This document shows, in pieces, positions 1 to 10,041 of a stretch of DNA of 64,000 nucleotides (positions are counted from its first letter, which is position 1; the number at the start of each line of letters is the position of its first letter). The DNA is taken from positions 50,411,157-50,475,156 of the forward strand of contig NC_060059.1 of the NCBI RefSeq assembly GCF_020283565.1. The letters run 5' to 3'. The notes beneath the pieces are model-generated. The model was not told the origin of the DNA and did not search any database. It saw only the letters and a program-made list of their open reading frames with translations. A program made the translations under genes and the position numbers. The DNA comes from Trifolium pratense (lineage: Eukaryota; Streptophyta; Magnoliopsida; Fabales; Fabaceae).

Positions 1-129
1 CAAAATTAGAGAGCAAAAACAATGTAAGGGTCAATTTCTTCCTCAATTTTTTCAACAACTCTATGATTAAAATACCTGTGAAGTACAATATTTCTTTTTT
101 TAGTATATCAACAAATCTATGTAACCTAC

Positions 130-2957
130 CAAATGTGGAATCTGTGGTCCCTGGAATGTCGGTCACCATCCTGCAAAAGGACATTTAACTAAATATGAAT
201 ATTCTTAATTAATAGTATATTTGGAAAATCTTATGTTAGTATATTCTAATGATTCGAATGTACCAATACATTATGTCGATAAAATTATAAGTAAATGAAT
301 ATATTTTGAAAAAAACTTTTTATTCGTCTTTTAAAAAATTATAATAACTGAATATTATTAATTAAAACTGTCAAAAAATAAATTTTGATATTTTTTTAAT
401 TTGTATTGGTCATTATAGTGAATATTAAAAAAAAATTATTAAAAAATCTAAGAATTAGTGTAATGTTTATAAACAACAAAATTATGTTTTTTCTTGTGAA
501 ATTATTATCTCTAAAATACAATAGTCGACAAATAACTTTTTGACTCATAAAATAATTTGTTAATTTATTAATTTAATGATTTTTCTTTTTTTGCAATATT
601 AATTTAATGATTTTTTTTTCTTTTTTGACAATATTAATTTAATGATTTTATATACCAGTATATTTAAATTTTCAAATGTACAGTAGAAGCTCGCTTAATA
701 TTTTCTTGTAAGTTTTCTTATTTTTATATTTTTTTTGTTTTTGTGATGGTTATTACTATTTTTTTTTTTTTTATAGATGCTGGTTATTACTAGTTAGAAT
801 ATGCAGAGAGGTTGTCGATAGATATTTGACCAAATAGAATTATCCACTTCTTATGCAACACTAGAACTTTGACCCATGGGTCTAATTAGGTGTAATATAT
901 AATAATAAAAAATAAAATACAAAAATTCTAAGAGCATTTTTAATAAGAGTAGTATAGAGAATTTCATGGACTAATTATTCTATATTTGTTTATGTGCTTA
1001 TTTTATATTTTATATATTTTTTAAATAATTTTGGAACCCCATCGTTTTGTTTACTTATTAAAAAAAATTGCTGATAACTAAAGGTTAAAAAATTGATGAT
1101 AATTAAAGGTTAAAAAAAAATTAAAGACATAATCAAGAACATAAACTTAAGTAGACATCCATAAATAAATAAAAATTGCGATTAATTCCGCCGTTCAAAT
1201 TTATTGAAAACGGGATTAACATATTAGGATTCCTAAATTCTTTCATAATTGAAGCACATGTTTTAGCTGTTGAAAGATTTTATTGTAAGTAAGGGATACA
1301 GGTTCGATGACAAATCTGTATTTTTTTAATATAAAGCTGCAATAAAAAGAAAGAGAAAATGAGAGGGGGAAAAATTTGGTTTAGGGTTAGCTTATAATAT
1401 AAGAGATTATTGGTTTTTAATTGTTTAAATTGTGCAATGAAAATTTATGGTGCTTAATTGTCGTATGAAATCTTTTATATGAAAGTTGATTGAGCTTAAC
1501 ACTTTGTGGACATAATTTAAATCACAATTGGTCTGCTAGTGCATATTGTATCAATTGATCATCGGTTAATATTAAATCTGCAATGTTAAAATCAAAATAA
1601 TGAATGTGATTAGTGACATGACTATGGTTGTGTTTGGTTGTATTGCAAAAAAAAAATTGATTTAGCAGAATTGAGTTTGATAATAACTTTTCAAATTACA
1701 CGTGATAATAACTTTCCAAATCTCACATGATAATTATTCTCTAAATTTATGATCCGGTAGAAAAAAAATCATTGATCAGGAAAGACATAAAAATATTTCG
1801 TGATGAATAATATAGTCAACAATAATTTTGATATGATATACTTTTAAAATTGATGGTGCTTATCAATTATTGCACATAATTTTAATCACAATTGGTATAC
1901 TTGCCATAGTGGTTGGAAATATTGTCTTACATTGAAGGTTTGTGGGTTCGAATCCTAGTTAAGAAAAATTGTATTATTTTTTTAATAAAAATTGCAAGAT
2001 AAAATGGAGGGAAAACAGGAAAACAAATTAGGGTTTAGAGTTTGCTTGTGTATACAAGCTTATAATATAAAAGATATCAATAACATAAAGGAGATTATGT
2101 TAAGCAGGGTAAAAAGGGTTTCCCATTCGAGATGAGAAATTCAAACTAATAGTTCCACAAATTTTTTTTGTACATGTGATTGCCTGATAATGAACGTTCA
2201 AAAAAAAATGTTAATATATTATATTTCGTTTTGAAGCAATGTTATATATTTTTTTGATATAATATATATTAATTAGGTTTTTAAAAAAATATTACACCTT
2301 TCAATTTTTATTTAGGGACTAATATATCAAATACTAATAGTTATTTTTTATAATCAAATAGGAGGACCGGACTGTTTAGTCAAAATATTATCTAAATAGT
2401 ACTATAGTAAAAAAAAAATTAAATTAAATACCAGTGCAAGTGTTCTTTCATATAAGGATCACTTGGGCCAGGAACATCCGGATCTATCATGATCTGTAGG
2501 AAAAGAAGAGATAATTAATTTTTTTTTTTCTATTAATCTGTAGGAACATCACATGGAACATATACATCTGAAAAAAAACAATTATGCCAACTAAAAATAC
2601 ACTTTTAAATAAAAATTACGTGTAATTTTTTCTCTTATATATGAAAAAAAAAAGTTAAATTTTTAGAAATGTTAGTTGAAAAAAGTTCAACCCTTAAAAA
2701 AAGAGAAAAATAATTGTTTTTTACCCAATATATATAAATATATAATATATTACCAGTGTAAAGAGGGACCTCATGTCCCCTCCTCCAATCTGAATCCTTG
2801 GCTTGGTGGCAACTGTAGAAGGAAAGGGTACTTCATATCCATTAAAGATTTCTTTGTTGTTGTAAGTTACAGTCATGTTTATGGTTGGGGTGAAATCATC
2901 AATAACATTTCCTATCACTCCCCCAATAATTAGAGGATTTGAAGTGATACTTCCCAT
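130..2957 (-). CDS. TFL1-like: TFL1/CEN-like PEBP protein, copy A (exons 1-3; exon 4 outside window)
   Basis: PEBP-family regulator of the TFL1/CENTRORADIALIS clade; in plants these bind FD-type bZIP factors and 14-3-3 proteins and hold back flowering. Seen: exon 1 at 2754-2957 (204 bp, start [13 protein letters not shown]), exon 2 at 2432-2493 (62 bp, [17 protein letters not shown]), exon 3 at 130-170 (41 bp, [14 protein letters not shown]). All have GT/AG borders, and 62 and 41 bp are the canonical exon 2 and 3 sizes of FT/TFL1 genes. The His in KEHLHW (residue 86) is the TFL1-type residue; FT has Tyr there. Odd points: Asp17 of the conserved GDVID motif is Asn, and the usual Arg of GRVIGDV is Gly. 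Intron 2 holds a Helitron. Exon 4 should begin just left of base 1, because base 1 aligns with the intron 3 of copy B close to its exon 4. Functionality cannot be judged without it. Confidence 0.85.
171..860. other. TFL1 copy A intron 2, distal part
   Basis: AT-rich intron sequence without coding signal. Bases 1 to about 540 align with 24483-25018 (copy B), and the stretch up to 860 aligns with about 31190-31960 (copy C). Copy B departs abruptly at about 25018. Confidence 0.7.
861..2074 (-). mobile_element. Non-autonomous Helitron in TFL1 copy A intron 2
   Basis: On the minus strand it starts TCTTTTATATTATAAGC at 2074 and ends GTTCTAG at 861, flanked by A on the 5' side and T on the 3' side, as Helitrons require. 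Copy C keeps the unoccupied A^T site near 31960-31965. The 3' hairpin has collapsed to GACCCATGGGTC (no loop) compared with the relative at 32755-34014. A second internal 5'-like end occurs near 1392-1410. tRNA-like segments (box-B-like GGTTCGAATCC near 1947) lie inside. No RepHel coding region is seen. Confidence 0.82.
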
Positions 2958-3069
2958 TGTAAGCAAAATATATTTTGATAAAGGAATAACAGAAAATGTA
3001 CGAATACAATACAACAATTATTAGTGATGAATACTAGTAAGATGTGGAAAATGAGTACGAAGTATGAAC

Positions 3070-3077
3070 TATATATA
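3070..3077 (-). promoter_or_regulatory. Putative TATA box of TFL1 copy A
   Basis: TATATATA lies about 115 bp upstream of the copy A ATG on the minus strand and is conserved at 36064-36071 upstream of copy C. The position fits a plant core promoter; motif evidence only. Confidence 0.5.
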
Positions 3078-3732
3078 GCAAGCTACGTATTTATGGTCTC
3101 TTGAGATAAAATTTCTTACTTGCAGTGAAAAATAAAGGAATTTCTACCGCCGTGAAAATGGGTCGGACTATTGGGCCGATCCATTACTCATGTATAGTTT
3201 TATTTTGGATGATCAATTTTATAAAAGAAAGCTTAAAGTGAAGTAACTTAAACTCAAGTGACTTTCAAATTAGACAAAAGAAATGTCCAAAAACAAAGAA
3301 ATCTCTCTCTAGTCTCTTCGGTTATGACTTATGCTTCTCTCTAACAAAGTCACTTTTTCAAATATTCACTTCTTCGAAGAAGACGACTATAAGATCGACT
3401 TTCACATTTTCGGATAGAGGTTAGATGTTTTCTCCATAGCACTGCTTTGTTTTCCTCGGATTTGAAGTTAAATAGTGTTCGATTTCCTCACCTTGCAATA
3501 ATGGCTTGTGACATTTTAAGCATTCCAATCACAACAGTGGCTTATAAATCTTCACCTAGTATAGAAATTGCTTGCTCTCTGACACTCTGTGCATGCAAGC
3601 TCTCTTTTGTACACTTAATTGGTTGTATGAATTTAACAAAATCGGACCTTCTTGTAAGTTTAATTAATAATCCTTCTGTTTTATTTGATAATTACATTTG
3701 TTTTTTGATTATTGACTTGTCATGTATTATTC
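3078..3732. other. Upstream region of TFL1 copy A
   Basis: It aligns with about 36072-36850 upstream of copy C, except that the copy C side carries an extra roughly 150 bp (36190-36340). Short open frames here are not conserved as protein. It probably contains the copy A 5' regulatory region; no specific element can be named. Confidence 0.55.
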
Positions 3733-4750
3733 AGAGAGCATGTTTCGAGAAAGGTGGGGGATGGGTCCGATACTTTTTTCTGGACCGTTCCCTGAGTGGA
3801 TGAAATCTCGTTGCGGGAGCGGTTTGAGCGGTTGTTTGACTTGGCAGAAAACAAATTGGCTTTAGTGACTGAGATGTTTATGCAGGGTTGGGGGGTTGGA
3901 GGAGCGGCGTGGGTGTGGCGGCGTCAGTTGAGGGCGTGGGAGGAGGAGTTGCTAGGGGAGTGTCAGTCTTTACTTCTTACCCTCTTTTTGCAGGACCATG
4001 TTCCAGATAGATGGAAGTGGCAGTCTGACCTGGATGACGTTTATACTGTTCGGGGTGCATATCAGTTGTTGACGACACAAGATGTAGTTACTTTGGATGA
4101 TGCGTCAGGTCTTATTTGGCACCATCAGGTTCCTTTGAAGGTTTCCATCTACGCCTAGCGACTCTTGCGGGACAGGTTACCTACCAAAACAAACCTGGTT
4201 ACTCGAGGGATTTTATCTGAGGCGGCCAATCATTGTGTTTCTGGATGCGGAGAGGTTGAGACGGTTCAGCACCTGTTCCTTTCTTGCAGTACCTTTGGTG
4301 TTCTTTGGTCTCTTGTTAGCTCTTGGATTGGCTCTTTTTTGGTGACAGCTCAGACTATTCCCGATCATTTTGTTCAGTTTTCATACTCAGCAGGTGGTCT
4401 TCGAGCACGACATTCTTTCATGCAGCTTATATGGCTGGCTTGTGTGTGGGTTATGTGGACCGAAATAAATTACAGTTTATTCATAGGCTCAACAAACACA
4501 GTGCATCATATGTTGGACAAGATCAAGACTTTTTCTTTTAGGTGGTTGAAAGCGACGAGTAGTACTTTAGCTTTGAACTGCCATAGTTGGTGGTCTAGTC
4601 CTATGCTTTGTTTGGGATTTGCATAGTTTCTTTTGGTCCTTGTATTTTGACTTTTTTGTAACTTTACTTAGTCTTCCTTAGTACGTCTTATGCTGAGTAG
4701 ACTTTTGTTTATATAAATATCTCATTTTGGCTTGTTCAAAAAAAAAAAAA
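3733..4750 (+). pseudogene. 5'-truncated LINE (non-LTR retrotransposon) 3' end with zf-RVT domain
   Basis: One frame from about 3734 to 4626 encodes the C-terminal part of a plant LINE reverse transcriptase polyprotein. Recognisable are GDGSDTFFW near the start, then a zinc-binding RT region with IWHHQVPLKVSIYA, RLPTKTNL and CGEVETVQHLFLSC, and a WSSPMLCLG tail. Two in-frame stops interrupt it: TGA at 3793-3795 and TAG at 4156-4158, both at places where the family usually has Trp. A 3' UTR and an A-run (4738-4750) follow. The paralogous block near 36850 lacks it. It is 5'-truncated and dead; the left boundary is uncertain by tens of bases. Confidence 0.82.
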
Positions 4751-5770
4751 TAGAGGAAATACAATTGTATACAAAATCAAGTGTACAAGAGACTTAGACC
4801 GAGAAGTTACCTAATTTATAATTTACATTGGTTATGTATTTTGAATTTGTTAGGTTGGAAATTTAGTTTATAATGTAAAGTTGAACTTTATTAGCTTTAA
4901 GGGTGTTCTTCATGATTTATCATCCAAAAATAGTACACTATAATTTTGCATGTATAATTTTGTAGTATTTATTATCTCATGAAATCACGACACTCACGTA
5001 TTCGATGGATAATAATTTTTATGGTATATAGTTTTATTGTCCATTGCATCTCTTTTTTAAAATAAAAAATATTAAAATCATTGGGTCAGCCCATTGCTAA
5101 TCAGGCTTGACCCAATTCAACAGCCTATAAAGCTAACGGGCCTACCCACTTAAGCCCCTTTATATGAGTTGAGATCCTCTCCATTTTCTATCATTTCCAT
5201 TTCTTCCATTACCAAAGTTTTTAAATGGTTTTGGGTGTATAAAAAGTATTTGGACCCACTTAATATCACATTTTTGCATTTATATTCCCAAAACTATATA
5301 ATAATGGAGGAAATGGAAAGAATGAGAAATGGAAAGGATCCACTCTCCCTTTATATGTGTTGGTCCCCTGGAACGACCCACTTGACGACTATACATGTGC
5401 GGTAGGGATTTCACATAATTTTACATTGTAGCTAATTTTAACTGTTTATTTTAGATCCAACGGTTTTATATTATAAATTCAGTTCCATGCACAAATTTAA
5501 TTAAACTCGACCAATATAATTAATTTATGATTGAACGGTTCATATCTATCACAACCTCTTGTGTATTAGAAGAAAATCCAATTTATGAAAACATGAATGT
5601 AAAAGAAAGTAGTTGAATTCAATTGATTAATAAGCATGAATTGCTCTACATACATGTTTTTATAGGCTTTGTATAAAAGAATGTGGTTCAAGTGGTATAT
5701 GACACACAAATCATGAACAATGCAATGAATATGAATTTTATAAAATTTAATGTTATAGACTGAAAGTTTA
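4751..5770. other. Noncoding spacer paralogous to about 36880-37710
   Basis: AT-rich spacer that aligns well with the second duplication block. No convincing gene or element is seen apart from the MITE that begins at 5773. Confidence 0.6.
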
Positions 5771-5899
5771 TACTTTTTCTGGTCCTATATATAAGAAATC
5801 TTTTATTTTCTAAATTCATTGGAAAATTAGTGTATCTATATTGTAGACAATATAATAGTCTAAATACATCATTTCTATAATGAATCTAAAAAGTAAAAG

Positions 5900-6940
5900 T
5901 GAAATTCCTGGCACACAGTGGACAGGTGTTGCTCAAGGTGTAGCAACACTTGTCTGTTGTAGACAGATGTTGTCACTGGTGCGCCAACACTTGTCTATAA
6001 ACAGAGCAAATAACATAAAACAATACAAACAGTAAAGTAAATAACACACGAGAGTTGTTAACCCAGTTCAGCCTAAAGCCTACTCTGAGGGATACCAATC
6101 CAGGAATGAAGTCCACTATCAGCAGTATTACTTCGAAGCTAAACTCACCCGTTTACAACTTCTCACTTAATCACTACCCAATGACCCTTCTACCTAGGAA
6201 CTCCTAGATATGAGACCCCGTCCCAATTCCCACCTTAGCAACACAGACAGCGCTGCTATTCAATTCCACAAACACAACAGGTGGAGACACACTCCTAAGA
6301 AACTAGGATTCACTCTTGCTTAAAAGCTTGCGAGTAAACCACACAACACAATAGAACAATCTCCGTACTTCAAAGCTTAGGAGAAGTTCACACTTACAAC
6401 TCAATAAACTCAGGTCCTAAGCTTGCATCAATGAGACACAAGAAAGGCTCACAATTAACACTCTAAAATCCCTAAAACACACGCTTTGTAAGAACACGAT
6501 TTTAGATGCTTGAAACCATATGCTTGCCTTCGTATTTATAGTAGTAGAATGACTTGGGCTTCAAGACAAAATTAGGGCTTCTAGAATTGCGGCAGCTGTG
6601 ATATATTTTTGAAAATAATAGTTATATTTTTGAAACGCAAAAATATATTTTCCAAAAATATAATTCCTTTGGAAAATAAAACTAAGGTTTGACTGCCTCA
6701 TGAAACACATTAAACACGTGCGCCTTCCTCTGTAAGAAACCTTGAAACAATTCTTCAAACAGATCTTCAAAAGATTGAGTAGAAAATAATAACATCCAGC
6801 TGGCACGCGCAGACACAGAGTCAGGTGTTGTTCCAAAGTGTCCCAACATTTGTCACAACACTTGGGGTCAACACATTTGTCTCAACACTTGGCTAAGATA
6901 TGTTTTTGCAAAATGTAGCCAATCATACAAAAACCCAACA
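5900..6940 (-). repeat. Sirevirus 3' LTR
   Basis: It is the left copy of the 1041-bp direct repeat, starting TGAAATTCC and ending CCCAACA on the plus strand. It is the 3' LTR because coding runs on the minus strand. An open frame at 6561-6836 is present in both LTRs and is not a gene. Confidence 0.95.
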
Positions 6941-6953
6941 ATCTCCCCCTTTG
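6941..6953 (-). other. Sirevirus polypurine tract
   Basis: The minus strand reads AAAGGGGGAGAT directly against the 3' LTR. This is the plus-strand primer site, in the form typical of Sireviruses. Confidence 0.85.
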
Positions 6954-7770
6954 GCAAATTTTGGCTAAAACAATATTAGACCAGTATATAGAGAGATACA
7001 GTATTACCTTTCCTTCAAGTCAACATGATCACACAACTAGGAAAGAAAGTAACACATAATAAACACTACTTCCAGAAGAGATAAGTAGTATCAGAGGCAA
7101 TGCAACAGCGGAATAAAGACAACTAGCCTCATGGAACAACACAAGGGAGAAATAAACTCCCATAGTAGATGCTAAGAAGTAGGAGAAATAAACTCCTAAT
7201 ATTTTAACGCGCATCCATTCATCATAAGAACAACAGGGAAAAATAAATTCCCATAAACATCTGAGAAAAATAAATTCTCAGTCATAATAGATAGTGGACT
7301 CAATAGTCAGGTGCCATAACACTTGGCACAACATTTGTCATCAAATACATTCAGGCGATCAAGAGATAATTTCACTCACACTCCCCCTGAATTCATGCAT
7401 ACACACACCATATAGAGAAAGAATATTCACTACTCCCCCTCAGTACATGCATATTACTCACACTCCCCCTCATTACGAGCATACGAACAAAACATGCAAA
7501 AACGGTCAACAGTCACCAGATGTGAGAACATCTGCCCACACACTTGTCACACACACACACACTACTCCCCCTTTTTAGCCACAATTTAGACAAACATCAT
7601 GAATAGGAAATCATAGTGTACCAGACCATAGAGAATATCAGTGTGTAGTTATTACAGACCATAGAGCACACACAGGTGCTAGAAATCCAGGGCCTTGCCC
7701 ATAAAGGAACAACAAAAGAAACACCAAAAGTACATCAAATAAGAGAACAAATATAAGGAAACATCAGAAA
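6954..7770 (-). repeat. Sirevirus noncoding region with repeated polypurine-tract motifs
   Basis: The 3' noncoding region between the envelope-like frame and the LTR. AGGGGGAG-type motifs on the minus strand recur near 7381-7388, 7431-7440, 7461-7470 and 7564-7572, embedded in CA/TG-rich sequence. Multiple PPT-like motifs upstream of the 3' LTR are a known Sirevirus trait. Open frames here are not convincing. Confidence 0.7.
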
Positions 7771-10023
7771 TCATATTGAAGAACTTTCATCAGAGTCCTC
7801 CATCACATCCTCAGAGCCATCCTCAGAGCCACTAGTTCCTTCTCCTTCTTGTCCATTGGGCTCACCCTCAACAGTCTCAGCAGCCTCCTCAGCCTTCAAT
7901 GCCTCAATCACACGATCAATTTTCAATTTTCTTGCCTCAAGGGCTCTGCTAGTCTCAGTAAGATCAGCAATCATCTGCTTTCTTGAAAGTACACCAGCCT
8001 GGACAGATGTGCCAACACCTGCTGCAGCATTTGTCCCATCCAGCAGCCTCTGCTCAATCACCAACACCCCTTTCCTTTTACAAGGAACATCAGTACTTCT
8101 TAGTATATCTGGGTGTTGCTCAAGGATGATATTGCATAGCAGAGTAGGGAGAGCAACTGGCTTCTCAACAGCATAAGTCAGGGCATGGCTTAAGGTTTCT
8201 TGAAAGAAATAAGATCCATAATCAAATTTGGCCTTGGTACCCACAACATAGATAAACTTTCCCAATCCTCTGGCCACATCACCTGAGTGGGTTGTAGGCA
8301 CCCAATTATGTGCAGCAATCCTATTCAGAACAGCATAAAATGGAGAGAGGGAAGTTGCAGCCAATTTTGCCTTGCTTGGCCATACCTTGATCTTGCCACC
8401 TGTGAGGACCTTGCAGACCTCATTGTCTGTGACTTTCAGAGGAGCCACTTCTTCAGAATCCCTTTGCAAATATTGGTTGATCACAGTTGGAGAGAATTGA
8501 ACACACTTTCCTCGAACAAAAACCTGCCTGTATTCAGGACTTGCTGGATCATTACAGTTTGCAGCCACATTAATCAAAAATTCTTTGACAAGCCTGTCAT
8601 AGCACTTGTCCAAACCAACCACAGTTTTCATCAAACCTGCATACTCAAGAGCTTCAACAACAGGAGGACATTCAAGAATATCATCTTTCAAATTCCTTTC
8701 TAGAGCCAGCCTCCTATGATATACAAATTTCCATCTTGCAGAACCATTCTCCAGATGAAATGATATATTGTCTAAAGGAGCATAGGGAACAGTTTGAGGG
8801 ACCTTCTTCCTTCCTATACTCTTCCTAGATGTGCTGCCAGATGCAGCAACATCTGTCTCTGGTTCAAAATCAGAATCACTATTTGGTGGAGCCTTCCTTT
8901 TCCTAGTTTCTGTTCTAGGTATTACCTTACTTACAGGTTTTGGAGGTCCATAAAGAGGCTTTTTACCAGTATCTTTTCCAGCCTTAGAAGGTTTGGGGGT
9001 TTGGGCAGGTGTGTTAGCAGTTTCTACCCTTTTTCCAGCCCTACTTCTAGTCCTTCTAGCCACACTAGCCTCAGAATTTGTAGGAGCAGCCTTATCACTA
9101 ACAGTAGTTTCATTTTCATTAACAATTATAACCTCAGGAGTTTCATTCACAACTTTATCAGGAACAGCTTCTTCATCAGTAGCCTTAGGTGGGGGACTCT
9201 CATCAGACTCAGAATAGTCCACAAGGTTTTCTTGTGCCAAAGATGTGGTAACATCTGGCACCACATTTGGCGTAGCGCCATGTGTTGCAACACTTGGCGC
9301 AACATGAGTCTCAGGAGCAGTTTTCTTAATGGACTCATCAGCAACATCATTATTGGTCTCAGTAGAAGCACCAATATTATCATCAACAGCAACAGGGAAG
9401 GTAGGAACACTTTTCCCCAAATTTTCAGACATATCAGGGGTCTTTACACCTAGGGTTTTATCAGATTTTGGTGTATTAAGACCTAAATTAACAGAAATCT
9501 TACCAGATGCAGTAACACTTTCAACTGTAGGATTGGAGACAGGCGTTGCAACACCACTTGATGGTAGTGGATCAATGTGAAGTTCAGACATTGTAAAAGG
9601 CTTACTCGATTCACCTTTCCCTTTCTTGCTTTTACGCCTTGAACTTTTAATTACAGCAGGAGAGGAAGGATTTATATTCGTTCGCGATGATTTATCCTTC
9701 TTTGCAACTGATTTTCTCCTCATCGTTGGACTTGTGGCAGGTATGGTGTTGAGAGGAACAGCATTTATCGCCATTTGTGGTGATGGTACAGCATCTGTCT
9801 TCGTTGGTGAAGATTTCGCAGAGTTAGACATAATTTGGAAGTGAAATTTTCTGAGAAGAAACGAGATTAGAGAAATGTTGATGCGGAAGATGGACAGTTT
9901 TTGAACGTGAGAGAGAGAATGAATGAAAAGTAATGATTGTGGTTGATGGAGGTTGTGGGAAGTTGAATGAAAACTTCCTTGATTAGCGTGTAACTTTAAG
10001 TGATGAGAGGTAGTTACACGCAT
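7771..10023 (-). CDS. Sirevirus envelope-like protein (750 codons)
   Basis: It lies downstream of gag-pol in the same frame, six codons after the pol stop (TAG CAG TTA CAG TAT GTA ATG), so it may be made as a pol-env readthrough fusion. Visible features: a hydrophobic N-terminal stretch (about residues 30-64); a long Ser/Thr/Pro/Lys-rich low-complexity region (about 65-410) with basic clusters; a globular region (about 425-640, with WKFVYHRRLALERNL and FVRGKCVQFSPTVINQYL) that resembles the plant transposon/envelope-like domain of legume Sireviruses; a predicted coiled coil (about 670-710); and an acidic Ser/Glu-rich tail. The function is unknown; the envelope name is by position and family only. 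The frame is intact. Confidence 0.85.
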   Translation of the reverse strand: MRVTTSHHLKLHANQGSFHSTSHNLHQPQSLLFIHSLSHVQKLSIFRINISLISFLLRKFHFQIMSNSAKSSPTKTDAVPSPQMAINAVPLNTIPATSPTMRRKSVAKKDKSSRTNINPSSPAVIKSSRRKSKKGKGESSKPFTMSELHIDPLPSSGVATPVSNPTVESVTASGKISVNLGLNTPKSDKTLGVKTPDMSENLGKSVPTFPVAVDDNIGASTETNNDVADESIKKTAPETHVAPSVATHGATPNVVPDVTTSLAQENLVDYSESDESPPPKATDEEAVPDKVVNETPEVIIVNENETTVSDKAAPTNSEASVARRTRSRAGKRVETANTPAQTPKPSKAGKDTGKKPLYGPPKPVSKVIPRTETRKRKAPPNSDSDFEPETDVAASGSTSRKSIGRKKVPQTVPYAPLDNISFHLENGSARWKFVYHRRLALERNLKDDILECPPVVEALEYAGLMKTVVGLDKCYDRLVKEFLINVAANCNDPASPEYRQVFVRGKCVQFSPTVINQYLQRDSEEVAPLKVTDNEVCKVLTGGKIKVWPSKAKLAATSLSPFYAVLNRIAAHNWVPTTHSGDVARGLGKFIYVVGTKAKFDYGSYFFQETLSHALTYAVEKPVALPTLLCNIILEQHPDILRSTDVPCKRKGVLVIEQRLLDGTNAAAGVGTSVQAGVLSRKQMIADLTETSRALEARKLKIDRVIEALKAEEAAETVEGEPNGQEGEGTSGSEDGSEDVMEDSDESSSI

Positions 10024-10041
10024 TACATACTGTAACTGCTA
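10024..10041 (-). promoter_or_regulatory. TAG stop with CARYYA-type readthrough context between pol and env
   Basis: On the minus strand pol ends GAC AAA TAG, then CAG TTA CAG TAT GTA ATG. UAG followed by CAR-YYA is the leaky-stop context of tobacco mosaic virus, and suppression of this kind has been shown for the soybean Sirevirus SIRE1. The downstream frame is in phase (4719 nt from the gag-pol ATG to the env ATG). Confidence 0.8.

Noticed and set aside
1880..1965. tRNA gene candidate in the Helitron
   Set aside because: Only a box-B-like GGTTCGAATCC and a weak box A are present; a diverged copy lies in the inverted Helitron at about 32870-32940.
8287..9580. Plus-strand open frames opposite the Sirevirus env-like gene
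   Set aside because: Antisense shadows of the biased codon use in the 750-codon minus-strand frame.
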